The notes: a model not told the origin generated them from the letters alone. A DNA stretch of 64,000 nt from Planctomycetota bacterium (GCA_020853575.1 JADYYP010000012.1:62001-126000); one strand, 5' to 3'; shown: positions 18,127 through 27,140, counted from the stretch's first letter. Numbers and translations: made by a program.

Positions 18127-19837
18127 GGAGCAGCTCCTGCAACAGGTCGACGCGGATCGCGCGCCCGATCTCGGATGCGCTGGGCGTGCGCGCCAGTTGC
18201 ACGTCGGCCGTGCCGGTCAGGCGCACGTCGAGCCCGGAGTTGTTGAGCGCCACGACGTAGCCCTCGCGGGTGAACATCGGAGAGCCCGAGGTGCCGCCGG
18301 ACAAGCTCGCCGAGTGCTGGATGAACCAACTGCTGTCGAACTCGGCGACCTGGTTCTCGAAGTCGGTGATGCGGCCGACCCAACCGTCCTTGAAGGTCGC
18401 GAGCGCGGTGGGGAAGGTGCCTTGGTCGGTCAGCTTGCTCAGATACGAATCCTGCAATTCCCCGGGATATCCGAGGGTTCCGAGCTGCATGCCGATGCGC
18501 AGCTTGCGCAGTTGCTCGGGGTTCGCCGTGGGCATCGCCAGCAGCGTGCGCCCTTGGGTATCGATGCGGATCAAGCCCACGTCGGGCGAGTTGACCGGCC
18601 CCCACTTGGAGTGTTTGAGGCTGGCCTTGATGTCGAAGACGATGCCGGTGGAATTCTGCACCGCGACCATCGCGCTCAGCGTGTCGGGCTTCTCGAACAT
18701 CTCCGCCACGTGCGCGTTGGTGCCGAGCACGCCGTCGTCGCGCAGCACCCAGGCCGTGCCGATGCCTTGGCTCACCATGCCCTGGGCGTCGGGTTGTCCC
18801 TGCGACACGACCAGGAACAGCGACTCCTTGTAGCGCTCGACGAGATCGGCCCAATCCGCGCTGGCTCCGGTGGCTTCCTTGCGCAACGCCTCCTGGCTGG
18901 CGACGAGCTCGTCGCGCAGCTTGGCGAGGTGCGCCTCGGTCTCGTCCTTGAGCGCCGCGCGTTCGGCCTCGGACAGGTCCTGCCGTTCGCGGATCTCGTC
19001 CAGGGTGCTGTCGCGGCTCTCGATCTCGACGATCAGCTCGGAAACGCGTTTTTCGCCCGAGGAAAGTTGGTCCTTCAGGGCGGCGAGCTCGCGCGTGTGT
19101 TCCGCAAGCGCGCTTTCGAGCTGGCCCTCGAGCTGCGCGCGCGCCTCCGACGCGATGCGCTTGGCTTCCTCGGTTTCCTTGCGCAGCCGCGCGGTCTCCT
19201 CGCGCGTGGCGTCGACCGACGTTCCGATCTGGTGCACCGCGCCCTTGGCGGCCTCGGACTCCAGGCGCGCCTTCTCGGCGTCTCGCTTGGCCACTTCGAT
19301 CTCGCTCTGCGAGCGCTTGAGCTCCTCGTCGAGTCGCTGCTGGCGCTGCCGGCTCCACAAGAGGCCGCCGCCGGTCGCGAACACGATGCACAGCATCGCG
19401 ATGCGCAAGCGCTTGCGATTGGTGGCGCGCTCGTCGAGCGTGGCCTTGTCGATCGCGCGTTGCATCGTCGCCAGACCGACACCCTGCTTGGCGGGCGCGG
19501 GCTCGCCGATCGTGGCCAGCACGGGCGACGCTTGATTGTCGATGCTCATCTCGGGGCCCGACGCGCCCAGCCGCACGACGTCGCTGGGAGCGAGCGCGAC
19601 TTGCCCCGCGAGCCTGACGCCGTTGACGAACGTCCCGTTGCGCGAGCCCAGGTCGCGCACCACCAGCCCACCGTCGAGCTCGCGGATCTCGGCGTGTTCG
19701 CCCGAGACCGCCAGGTCTTTCTCGGCGTCGAAGCGCACCTCGCAATCGGGCTTCCGTCCGATGCGCACGCTCGCGCGCTCGAAGGTCTGTTCCGTGCCGG
19801 CCAGGGACGAGTTCTTGAGATGTCGGATGCGGATCAT
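18110..19837 (-). CDS. FHA-domain membrane protein with trypsin-like serine protease domain
   Basis: Three parts are visible in 575 residues. An FHA phosphothreonine-binding domain at about 8-95 has RIGRKPDCEVRF, then SGEHAEI and DLGSRNGTFVNG. A transmembrane helix near 139-158 (IAMLCIVFATGGGLLW) is followed by a coiled coil to about 320. A trypsin-like domain carries His in GTNAHVAE (near 374), Asp in SPDVGLIRI (near 416) and Ser in SGGTSGSPMF (near 517), the pattern of Deg/HtrA-type proteases without a visible PDZ domain. The FHA part would read a phosphorylated partner in the cytoplasm, while the protease lies outside the membrane. The partner may be one of the two kinases encoded on either side. 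ATG 19837 is 7 nt after the stop of the kinase-FHA gene. Confidence 0.88.
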   Translation of the reverse strand: MIRIRHLKNSSLAGTEQTFERASVRIGRKPDCEVRFDAEKDLAVSGEHAEIRELDGGLVVRDLGSRNGTFVNGVRLAGQVALAPSDVVRLGASGPEMSIDNQASPVLATIGEPAPAKQGVGLATMQRAIDKATLDERATNRKRLRIAMLCIVFATGGGLLWSRQRQQRLDEELKRSQSEIEVAKRDAEKARLESEAAKGAVHQIGTSVDATREETARLRKETEEAKRIASEARAQLEGQLESALAEHTRELAALKDQLSSGEKRVSELIVEIESRDSTLDEIRERQDLSEAERAALKDETEAHLAKLRDELVASQEALRKEATGASADWADLVERYKESLFLVVSQGQPDAQGMVSQGIGTAWVLRDDGVLGTNAHVAEMFEKPDTLSAMVAVQNSTGIVFDIKASLKHSKWGPVNSPDVGLIRIDTQGRTLLAMPTANPEQLRKLRIGMQLGTLGYPGELQDSYLSKLTDQGTFPTALATFKDGWVGRITDFENQVAEFDSSWFIQHSASLSGGTSGSPMFTREGYVVALNNSGLDVRLTGTADVQLARTPSASEIGRAIRVDLLQELLRDSGW

Positions 19838-19844
19838 GGGGTCG

Positions 19845-21380
19845 CTAGAGCTTGAAATCCTCGGCGCGCAGCGGGCGCACCTGGAGTCGGGGGTGGAGCT
19901 CGAGTGTGGAATGTGCGCTCGCGTGCAGCCAGTCCGGGGCGCCATCGCGCGCGGCGAGCAGCGCCTCGCCGCAGCCCAGTCGCGGCGGGGACGAGGTCAG
20001 GTCGACCGCCAGCGGCGCCGCGACGAACAAGTAGCGCTGGTGCGTCCCGTTGCGCGGCCGCTCGAGCAGCAGGCTCGCCGGCAGGCCCGCGCTCGCGGCC
20101 GCGGGGGGCACGAATCGCGCGCGCAGCGCGAGCACTCCCGCGAGGTCGAGCTCGGCTCCGTCGTGCAGCGCGGTCTCGACCCCGGGCGCGAGCCGCTGGC
20201 CGTCGAGCGTCGTTCCACGCGAGCTCGTGTCGCGCACGAACCAGCGCTCGCCGCCGCGGCGCAGCGTCAGGTGACGCCCCGAGATGTGCAGCGACGCCGC
20301 GCTGTTCGCTGCGTGCGGCAAGACTCGCAGGCACACGTGGCGCGCGTCGCCGGCCCCGCCGTCGCGTCCCAGGGTGAGCTCTTGCGCTGCGAACACGAAC
20401 AAGATCGATCCGTCGTCGCTGGCGAGCTCGAAGGCTCCCGCCGGGCTCGCGTCGAGCGTGCGAGCCAACGTCGCGGCCTCGGCGCCCGAGTCGGGCAGCG
20501 TGGGGCCTGGGTCGTCGAGCGTCGCCGCGATGCGCAGCTCGTCCGCGCTCGGCGTGCACGCCGGCACGGGCGGGGACGATGCGTGGGCCTCCGCGATCCG
20601 CGCCAAGACCGCGGTGGCCGACGCGGGACGTTCTTCCGGGCGCTTGGCCAGCAGCTCGCGCACCAAGCGCGCGATGCGCGGGGTCGCCGCGAGCGGTGGC
20701 GGCGCCTGCGCGACGTGCGCGCGCAAGAAGTCGAGCACGTCGCGGCCCTCGAACGGCAGGCGGCCCGCGATCAGTTGGTGCAGCATCACGCCAGTGCTGT
20801 AGAGGTCCGCGCGAGCGTCGACGCGCTCTCCGTGTTCCACCTGCTCGGGCGCGATGTAGGCGGGAGTTCCGAGGATCGCGCCTTCGAGCGTCAACTGCGT
20901 GCGCTGCAGCGCCGTGCGCCGCGCGAGCCCCAGGTCCGCGAGCTTCGCTCGTCCGGCGCCGTCGAACAGGACGTTGGCGGGCTTGACGTCGCGGTGCACG
21001 AGCCCCGCCGCGTGGATTGCTTCGAGGCCGCGTAGCACGTCGACGATGATGGCCAGCGCTTGCGCCTCGGGGAAGGCAGCGCTTCGCTCGATGCGCTCTT
21101 GCAGCGAGCCTCCGCTGCACAGCTCGCAGGCCACGAACGGCCCGCGCAACTCGCCGCTGTCCGAGCGTCCGACGGAGAGCGTGGCCACCACGTGCGGATG
21201 ACGCAGCGCGAGTCCGGCGCGGGCCTCGCGTTCGAAGCGCAGCAAGTCCTGCGGCTCCGCCCCCGGGAGCATGCGCTTGAGCGCGACTTCGGAACCCTGC
21301 GGCCCGCGGGCCAGGTACACGATGCCATTGGCTCCGCGCGCCAGCTCGCGCACGATCTCGTAGGTACCGACGCGGCTCAC
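19845..21380 (-). CDS. Ser/Thr protein kinase with C-terminal FHA domain
   Basis: This 511-residue soluble protein has a Hanks kinase domain at about 8-265: LARGANGIVYLARG, EVALKRM, HRDVKPANVLF near 127, DLGLARR and GTPAYIAPEQVEHGE. The third residue of the DFG motif is kept but Phe is replaced by Leu. An FHA domain follows at about 335-400 (SGRHLTLRRGGERWFVRDTS, then SRGTTLDGQRL), and a further ~110 residues are unassigned. There is no membrane segment, so it should act in the cytoplasm. It starts at GTG 21380 and heads a tightly packed run with the FHA-protease and the WD40-kinase genes. This suggests a phosphorylation module in which one kinase marks a partner that the other FHA domain reads. 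Confidence 0.9.
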   Translation of the reverse strand: MSRVGTYEIVRELARGANGIVYLARGPQGSEVALKRMLPGAEPQDLLRFEREARAGLALRHPHVVATLSVGRSDSGELRGPFVACELCSGGSLQERIERSAAFPEAQALAIIVDVLRGLEAIHAAGLVHRDVKPANVLFDGAGRAKLADLGLARRTALQRTQLTLEGAILGTPAYIAPEQVEHGERVDARADLYSTGVMLHQLIAGRLPFEGRDVLDFLRAHVAQAPPPLAATPRIARLVRELLAKRPEERPASATAVLARIAEAHASSPPVPACTPSADELRIAATLDDPGPTLPDSGAEAATLARTLDASPAGAFELASDDGSILFVFAAQELTLGRDGGAGDARHVCLRVLPHAANSAASLHISGRHLTLRRGGERWFVRDTSSRGTTLDGQRLAPGVETALHDGAELDLAGVLALRARFVPPAAASAGLPASLLLERPRNGTHQRYLFVAAPLAVDLTSSPPRLGCGEALLAARDGAPDWLHASAHSTLELHPRLQVRPLRAEDFKL

Positions 21381-21435
21381 GGCGCGCGCAACTCGCCGCC
21401 GGCGCCGATCGAGCTCTTCAGGCGGTGCTTCGCGC

Positions 21436-22857
21436 TCACGGGCAGACCGAGAACTCGATCGCGTTCGAGAGATTGGTGGTCTTGACCGCGGGCGGATCGC
21501 GGTACCACACCTGCGCGTCGAAGGTCGCGCCGACCTGCAGTGGCGTGCCGAGCGCGCCGGGATTGGCGACCATCCACGCCAGCCAGTCGAGCGCGTACGA
21601 GCCGCCGCAGCCGCCGCTGGAGCCCCCGGTGTTGGCGCTGAGCGTGCGCTGCGTCGGCGGCTGCACGCACAGGTAGCTCGAGCCGCCCGTGCCCCAGGGC
21701 AACGCGGCGCGCCCGCTGACGCCGTGGAACAGGAGCGCGTTCTTGTTGCCCTCGAGGTTCAGGCAGCTCAGCGTGAAGCCGGAGCTGGCGCTCGCGCTGG
21801 GCGTGCCGCTCGAGGTCATCGTCGGAAGGCACAGGTTGGAGCTCAGACCGGCCGTGCAGTAGCTGACGACGCCTGCGCAGGCCTGTGGATCGAAGGCCAA
21901 GGCGTTGGAGAGCCCCTTGTGGCCGCCGGCGCCACCCTTGCGCACCTGGATGTCGCCGGGCCCGGCGCCCGCGGGCAGGCTGGCCGTGAGCAGCGTGCCG
22001 TTCGAGGCCAGGCCGGTCACTTTCAACGGCGTTCCCGTGGCGTTCGGCCCGGCGCGCGTGAACCACAGCTCGTTGTTGGTCGCGGCGAAGTTGCTGCCGG
22101 TGACGGTGACGGTCGTTCCGTTGAGCGCGACGCTCGCGAGGTGCGGCTTGATCGCGGTGTCGAGCACGCCGTAGATCGCCTGCACTCCAGCGATGTCGTC
22201 GCTCTCGATCGAGCGCGCGCCGACACCGTCGCCGATCACGAAGGCGTACATCGTCGCGTTGGAGAAGCCGGTGTGCGCCAGGCCGAGTGCGTGACCGTAC
22301 TCGTGGCACGCGACGCCTTGCAGGTCGACGGTGCCGCTGGAGAGCGTCGCGTCCGGGCCGTCGTCCCAGGCCCAGGCCGAGTAGTAGCGGATGCGCCAAC
22401 CGGTGTCCCACGGACCGCCCAGCGGCCCTTCGGTGAAGGCGTACACGCCCGGGTTGTTGCCGACGAGCTCGGAGTGCACGCGGTCGCCCGCGGCGCCGAT
22501 CGAAGTCGCCAGTCCCTGCCAACTGATGTCGAAGTTCGCTCCGCCCGAGCCCAGGCCACCGGGCTGGTGCGGGTCGCCGGCGCCGCTCAGGTCGTGTTTC
22601 TCACTGCACCACTCGCTGCACGCCTTCCAGATCGCGAGCGGCGCGCCCGTTTGCCCGGGCCAACTCGCATCGCCCTGCGTGTTGTCGTTGGCGGTCGCGT
22701 CGCCGAAGTTGTTGAAGACGCGCACATCGCGGTAGCTCTGCCCGAGGTTGAAGCCCAGCAAGCCGTAGGCGCGCAGGTCCGTGGGCGCGACGACGACGAG
22801 CAGCGCGCTCGCGGCGAGCGCGGCCGGCACGCAGCGCAGCATTGCCTTGGCGTTCAT
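21436..22857 (-). CDS. Secreted matrixin-like zinc metalloprotease with IPT/TIG and conserved C-terminal domain
   Basis: The 473-residue protein has a signal peptide, MNAKAMLRCVPAALAASALL, ending near Leu-Arg-Ala. A metzincin catalytic domain carries the full zinc motif HEYGHALGLAHT near residue 185, with a Met-turn candidate (SNATMY) about 15 residues later. An IPT/TIG-type immunoglobulin-like segment follows at about 235-325 (IKPHLASVALNGTTVTVTGSNF). The last ~140 residues start VSYCTA and include ALLFHG, AALPWG, CVQPP and GSYALDWLAW, ending SNAIEFSVCP, as in the FG-GAP protein at 9144. Its ATG overlaps the stop of the small upstream gene by 4 nt, so the two are translated together. It is probably an extracellular protease. 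Confidence 0.88.
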   Translation of the reverse strand: MNAKAMLRCVPAALAASALLVVVAPTDLRAYGLLGFNLGQSYRDVRVFNNFGDATANDNTQGDASWPGQTGAPLAIWKACSEWCSEKHDLSGAGDPHQPGGLGSGGANFDISWQGLATSIGAAGDRVHSELVGNNPGVYAFTEGPLGGPWDTGWRIRYYSAWAWDDGPDATLSSGTVDLQGVACHEYGHALGLAHTGFSNATMYAFVIGDGVGARSIESDDIAGVQAIYGVLDTAIKPHLASVALNGTTVTVTGSNFAATNNELWFTRAGPNATGTPLKVTGLASNGTLLTASLPAGAGPGDIQVRKGGAGGHKGLSNALAFDPQACAGVVSYCTAGLSSNLCLPTMTSSGTPSASASSGFTLSCLNLEGNKNALLFHGVSGRAALPWGTGGSSYLCVQPPTQRTLSANTGGSSGGCGGSYALDWLAWMVANPGALGTPLQVGATFDAQVWYRDPPAVKTTNLSNAIEFSVCP

Positions 22858-23396
22858 CGCAGCTTGGCCACCGCGCTCTCGAGCTCGGAGACCACGCGGT
22901 TGGTGTCGAGCGCATAGCCCTGGCCACGACCGAGCACGATCTCGCCCTTGCGCGTCTTCATCACGCGGTACAGGCCACCGTGCGCCGCGTACAGGGCGTT
23001 GGAAGCGAACTCGCCACCCATGTTGTCGCTCCAGGAATAGAACGCGACGACCTTGGAGCCCGGGCGCGTGTCGTCGGCGCTGGGGGCCTCGGAGTTCCAC
23101 ACGCCGCGGCCGTCCTCGAGCATCCCGCCAGCGAAGGCCAGCGTGACATCGAGCGCACGACCGTCGTAGAGCGAGCGGCCCTCGATGCGCAGTTTCGTGA
23201 AGTACAGCTCGCCACCGTCGGTCGGATGGTCGATGCGCACGACCTCGCGGGTGCGGATCGTGCCCAGCACGCACTGCTCGGCCTTGGCCACCATCTGCGC
23301 CAGCGTCAGGCTCTCGATCTTGGCCGCGCCCGGCTGCGACAATCCGCACAGCGCCAACGCGCACACTGCGGCGAGGTGGGTTCGCTTCATCGACAT
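22854..23396 (-). CDS. Small exported protein of unknown function, coupled to the matrixin gene
   Basis: The 180-residue product has a signal peptide (MSMKRTHLAAVCALALCGL) and a short mature domain with a central Lys-Ile-Glu-Ser-Leu-Thr start and one remaining cysteine (EQCVLGTI). I recognise no catalytic motif. The start is ATG 23396, 4 nt after a GGAG sequence; a second ATG at 23390 is also possible. It overlaps the matrixin start by 4 nt (ATGA). An inhibitor, chaperone or substrate of that protease is plausible, but nothing in the sequence proves it. Confidence 0.75.
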   Translation of the reverse strand: MSMKRTHLAAVCALALCGLSQPGAAKIESLTLAQMVAKAEQCVLGTIRTREVVRIDHPTDGGELYFTKLRIEGRSLYDGRALDVTLAFAGGMLEDGRGVWNSEAPSADDTRPGSKVVAFYSWSDNMGGEFASNALYAAHGGLYRVMKTRKGEIVLGRGQGYALDTNRVVSELESAVAKLR

Positions 23397-23472
23397 CGAT
23401 CTCCGTTTCGGGGCCGACGTCCGGAAAAGACTTCCGGCACGGCGCACCAGGAAGCGTACCCCGCAAATGCAG

Positions 23473-23512
23473 CGCGCGGGAGCCCGCCGCGATCAGGGCG
23501 AGCTCCCGCGCG
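23473..23512 (-). terminator. Inverted repeat downstream of the ECF/anti-sigma operon, likely terminator
   Basis: CGCGCGGGAGC (23473-23483) and GCTCCCGCGCG (23502-23512) are perfect complements and flank an 18-nt loop. The element lies about 55 nt after the stop of the last gene of the operon (23566) and before the next minus-strand gene. After the stem, on the minus strand, comes only a short TTT, so it would be a weak intrinsic terminator. Confidence 0.45.
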
Positions 23513-23565
23513 GCCTTGATGCGCGCTGCGCGAGCCGTGAGGGCCGCGCCGCTGGCCGCGGAGCT

Positions 23566-25281
23566 TCAGCGCAGCTCGAGCTCGAGCTGCAGCTCTCCTC
23601 CGCTGCCGAGCACGATCTTGCGTGCGCCGCCCGGCGCCCCGAGCACCACGCGCTCCGAGAGCGTGAGCTCCTCGGCCGTGGCGAGCTCGACCGGGATCTT
23701 CGCCACCGAGCCGGCGTCGATCGACTGCGCGGCCCCGGTCAGGACGTGCGCGCGGGTCCGGATCGCGATCGACCACGAGCCGTCCTGCGCGCGACTGCAG
23801 TGGAGATCGCCCAGGATGCCGTCGATGCGCGAGCCGACGTGTGGGTCCATCGTGGCCGCCATCTGCGCTACTTCGACATCGGCGTCGCGCACCGCGAACT
23901 GCTCGCCGCCGATGGAGAACACTGCGCTACCTCCGGCGACGATGGGGGTCGACCACACCGCCAGGGCACGCGGCCCGCGGCGCAGGGTCAGGCTGAGTCC
24001 CGCGCTGCTCGGAGTCTCGACGGCCGCGAGACTGGGGAAGCTCATGCTCAGGGGCTCGGACAAGCTCTCGCCCACGTCGCGCACGAGGGCCCACGGTCCG
24101 ATCGAGCGCAGGTTGCGCTGGTTGCCTTCCTTGTTCAACCGGTTCGCGAAGGCCTCGAAGCTGGACTCGAACAGCGAGGTGTCGCCGCTGGAGAGCTCGA
24201 CCGACTGAGAGTGGCCGTCGTTGAACAGGTCGCGCAGGCTCCTGGGTGAGAGCCAATTGGGATCCCACTCGCTGCGCACCTCGGGCGTGACGCAGAACGT
24301 GCCGTCGACGATCTGGAGACGCGACTTGCCGCCGTTGAAGGTGTGGCTCGCGATCGGGTCCTTGCGCGTGCCGCTCGGCCGAATCACCAGCGCGCGCCGC
24401 GAGCGTGCGCTCTCGAGGTCGGAGCCGACCTCGATCACGGCTGCTTGACCCTCGGGCACGAACAGGTTGAACGCGAGCACGTGCTGCGCGACCGCCAGCG
24501 ACTGCACACTGGCGCGGTCGTCGAGCTGCTGCGCGCCGCGCTCGGTGGTCAGGACCCCGCCGAGGGCGATGGTGGTCTCCTGCACCGCGCCTTGGAGCTC
24601 GCTGTCGGACACGAACGCGGCCAGTTGCACGCCACCGCGCGTGCTGGAGCCGACCCACACCGAGCGCCGTCCGATCTCGAAGGAGTGGATGATCGGATCG
24701 GCGATCGTCGCCGCCTGCGCGATCTCGACGTTGTAGTCGACGAGCAGCTCGAGCTCGCGCGCGGCGACCAACGTGTGCGCGCAACCCGGGGCGAGCTGCA
24801 CCTGAGCCGTCCGCGGCTTCTGTCCCGCGGCCACGATCTGGTCGGCCTCGGCCAGCGGGACGAAACTCGGCAGGAGCGGTGCTCCGTCGGGCCGCTCGAT
24901 CCAGTCGACGCGCAGCACGGCGGTGTGTTGCAGGGACTGCTCGAGGAAGCCCAGGACCCCCGCGATCTCCTTGTGGACCGCGGGCGTCGCGGTGATGCGC
25001 ACGCGACCCCCTCCGACGATCTCGAACGCGCGCCCCTCGTACTCGAACTCGGCTTCGAACGTGCCGAACAGCCAATCGGCGATCTCGTCCGTGGCGCTGA
25101 ATTGCTCGGGCGGACCCTCGTGGTCGCGGTTGATGTCGAGCCGCGGCACGACGCGCTCGGCCGCATGCCCCGTGAGCTTGGGCGCGGCGGCGGAGAGGTC
25201 GTAGGTCTTGGTCACGAGCTCGGGCACCGGATCGCCCAGGGATGCGAGCGTGATTGCCAGGGCGAGCAAGGGTGAGTTCAC
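23566..25281 (-). CDS. Exported protein of unknown function, last gene of the ECF operon
   Basis: This 571-residue protein has a probable short signal segment (VNSPLLALAITLASLG). Around residues 85-115, 'VRITATPAVHKEIAGVLGFL' resembles the N-domain repeats of secretins and related planctomycete proteins, in which a predicted helix follows 'T-x-x-x-H'. The rest is beta-rich, with no catalytic motif I can name. It starts at GTG 25281 and overlaps the stop of the anti-sigma gene by 4 nt (GTGA). Coupling to a membrane anti-sigma factor suggests an envelope role or a signal component. The same frame stays open for another 1.7 kb upstream, but that part is a shadow of the anti-sigma gene. Confidence 0.75.
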   Translation of the reverse strand: MNSPLLALAITLASLGDPVPELVTKTYDLSAAAPKLTGHAAERVVPRLDINRDHEGPPEQFSATDEIADWLFGTFEAEFEYEGRAFEIVGGGRVRITATPAVHKEIAGVLGFLEQSLQHTAVLRVDWIERPDGAPLLPSFVPLAEADQIVAAGQKPRTAQVQLAPGCAHTLVAARELELLVDYNVEIAQAATIADPIIHSFEIGRRSVWVGSSTRGGVQLAAFVSDSELQGAVQETTIALGGVLTTERGAQQLDDRASVQSLAVAQHVLAFNLFVPEGQAAVIEVGSDLESARSRRALVIRPSGTRKDPIASHTFNGGKSRLQIVDGTFCVTPEVRSEWDPNWLSPRSLRDLFNDGHSQSVELSSGDTSLFESSFEAFANRLNKEGNQRNLRSIGPWALVRDVGESLSEPLSMSFPSLAAVETPSSAGLSLTLRRGPRALAVWSTPIVAGGSAVFSIGGEQFAVRDADVEVAQMAATMDPHVGSRIDGILGDLHCSRAQDGSWSIAIRTRAHVLTGAAQSIDAGSVAKIPVELATAEELTLSERVVLGAPGGARKIVLGSGGELQLELELR

Positions 25282-27140
25282 AGGTTGTCTCCGAAGGTGT
25301 TGGTGAGCTTGGGGTCGAGAACGGGCTCGAGCGCTCGCGCCAGCTGCACGCGCGAAACCGAGGCGCTCGTGGAACGGTCGAAGACCTCGAGCACGCGCTC
25401 GAGATGCCGGCGTGGCGCGCCCGCGAGCAAGCGTTCGAGCGCTTGGCGCCCGCCGAGGCGCTCGATCGCGATGGCGCAACTCGCGGCCAGGCGGCGTTCG
25501 CGCGCGCCGAGCGTGCGGAAGACCGCGATCAGCTCGTGCACCTGGGTCTCGGTGCCGAACTCGCCGATGGCGTCGAACGCCAGCTCGCGCTCCTCCGGCA
25601 CGACGCTGGCGCGCGCGGCGACTTCGATCAAGAGCGTCACGCTGCGCTGTGGGACTTCGGCGATCGAGAGGTCGACGAGCAACGACGTGGCGGCGGAATC
25701 GCCGCGGTCGAGCACGGCCGTCGCCAACGGGCGCAGCTCGCTCGGCGCGCGCAGCGCGAGCACGCCGAACGCGCGCTCGAGCTCGTCGATCCCGACCAGA
25801 CCGCGCAGGGACAGGCGCAGCAAGGTGTCGAAGGCCGGCGCGCGAGCCATCGCGGACAGTCCAGCCGTCGCCGACTCGCGCGTGCGGCGCTCGCGGGCCA
25901 GGCTCTCGAGCCAAGCGAGCGACTCGAGCACCTCGAGATCGGCGCACAGGTCGATCCAGTAGTCCAGATCCTCGCGCGCGGAGCTGGCTAGGGCCGCCAC
26001 GCGTTGGGAGCCTCCGGGGAGCTCGCCCACGGCGCGCCGCAGCGCCTGGCGTTCGAGCGCGCCGAGCCGATCGAGCTCGATCCACGCGCTCAGGGCCTCG
26101 GAACCGAGGTCGAACAGCATGCGCAACGCGGGCTCGCGCTGTTCCTCGAGCACCTCGGGTCGCGAGAGCGCCGCGGTCAGCACGCGCGCCGCGTCCGCGG
26201 GAGCGAACTCGCGCAGGCGCGCGAGCACTTCGCGCTGGACCCGCGCGTCGACGCATGCGGCGGCAACGGCCGAGCTGCGCGAGTCGAGAGCGTCGAGGCG
26301 CGCCAGCAGGGCCGGGAGTTCCGTCGTCGCGCGGCGTTCGAGCTCGAGCTGCGCCAAGCGGTCGCCGCGCAGCCCCGCGTAGCACATGGCGGCCGCGCCG
26401 ACATCGCGCTTGTCGAACAGAGACTCGGCCAGTCGCGGAAGCGGCCACAGGACCAGCTCGTGCTCGCGCGCCAGCTCGTCGACGCGCTGAGCGAAGGCCA
26501 AGGCGCCCGTCCGCGAGGCTCGCGCTTCGAGCAGCGGGCTCGACTCGCGCAGGAGGTCGCGCATCACTTCCAGGGCCGCCTCGCGGCGCAGCGGATCGAC
26601 GCGCGAGTCGTGCTCGGCAACCTCTCCGGCCACGTCCGTGGGAGTGCTGGGCTCGCCGGGCGCTTCGGCATCGAGCGCGGACGCGACCTCGGACTCGTCG
26701 GGCGGCTGGGGAACGACTGACGGCTCGGCGTGCGCCGGCGCCGACTCTCGCGGGGCGGACTCGACCAGCGGTGCGGACGGTTGCGTGGGCTCCGGCGAGC
26801 GCGCGAGCCACCACCGCAGTCCCGCGAGCAGGGCGAACACCGCGGCGGCGATGCCCGCGACGGCGAACGCGATCCTGGGCGCGCGATTCCTGGGCCGGCG
26901 GGTCGCGTCGGCACGCAGCCGCCGCGAGATCTCGGCCAGGTTGCGCTCGAGGTCGACGCTGGTCGCCGGCGGCTCGGCCAGCGCGAGCAGTTGCTCCTCG
27001 ATCGCCTGCGCCGAGCGCGCGAACTTGGCGCAGGCCGCGCACTGCGCGAGATGCTCTTCCAGCGCAAGCGCGGCATCGAGCGACAGCTCGCGGTCGAGCT
27101 CGCGCAGGACCTGCTCGCGCACCTTGCGACAGGAGCTCAT
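25278..27140 (-). CDS. Membrane anti-sigma factor with zinc-finger (zf-HC2-like) and large HEAT-like outer domain
   Basis: Residues 1-40 contain Cys4 and the H-x3-C-x2-C motif (His30, Cys34, Cys37 in EEHLAQCAAC) of ZAS-type anti-sigma factors. A single transmembrane helix lies near 87-110 (IAFAVAGIAAAVFALLAGLRWW), followed by a Pro/Ser/Glu-rich linker to about 200. The last ~400 residues form alpha-helical HEAT-like repeats (ALERQALRRAVGELPGGSQ and similar). At 620 residues it is about twice the usual length for the family because of this outer domain. Its ATG overlaps the stop of the ECF gene by 4 nt (ATGA), the standard sigma/anti-sigma arrangement. It should hold the sigma factor at the membrane until an envelope signal is received. 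Confidence 0.85.
   Translation of the reverse strand: MSSCRKVREQVLRELDRELSLDAALALEEHLAQCAACAKFARSAQAIEEQLLALAEPPATSVDLERNLAEISRRLRADATRRPRNRAPRIAFAVAGIAAAVFALLAGLRWWLARSPEPTQPSAPLVESAPRESAPAHAEPSVVPQPPDESEVASALDAEAPGEPSTPTDVAGEVAEHDSRVDPLRREAALEVMRDLLRESSPLLEARASRTGALAFAQRVDELAREHELVLWPLPRLAESLFDKRDVGAAAMCYAGLRGDRLAQLELERRATTELPALLARLDALDSRSSAVAAACVDARVQREVLARLREFAPADAARVLTAALSRPEVLEEQREPALRMLFDLGSEALSAWIELDRLGALERQALRRAVGELPGGSQRVAALASSAREDLDYWIDLCADLEVLESLAWLESLARERRTRESATAGLSAMARAPAFDTLLRLSLRGLVGIDELERAFGVLALRAPSELRPLATAVLDRGDSAATSLLVDLSIAEVPQRSVTLLIEVAARASVVPEERELAFDAIGEFGTETQVHELIAVFRTLGARERRLAASCAIAIERLGGRQALERLLAGAPRRHLERVLEVFDRSTSASVSRVQLARALEPVLDPKLTNTFGDNL

Noticed and set aside
14047..18246. 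1399-codon open frame on the plus strand, antisense to the WD40 kinase
   Set aside because: Composition is dominated by Arg, Ala, Glu and Val with no recognisable motif; the minus-strand kinase has all catalytic motifs.
25282..27042. Upstream extension of the exported-protein frame (would give a 1158-residue protein)
   Set aside because: The extra N-terminal part lies out of frame inside the anti-sigma gene and is Arg-rich. GTG 25281 gives a signal segment and a 4-nt overlap with the anti-sigma stop.
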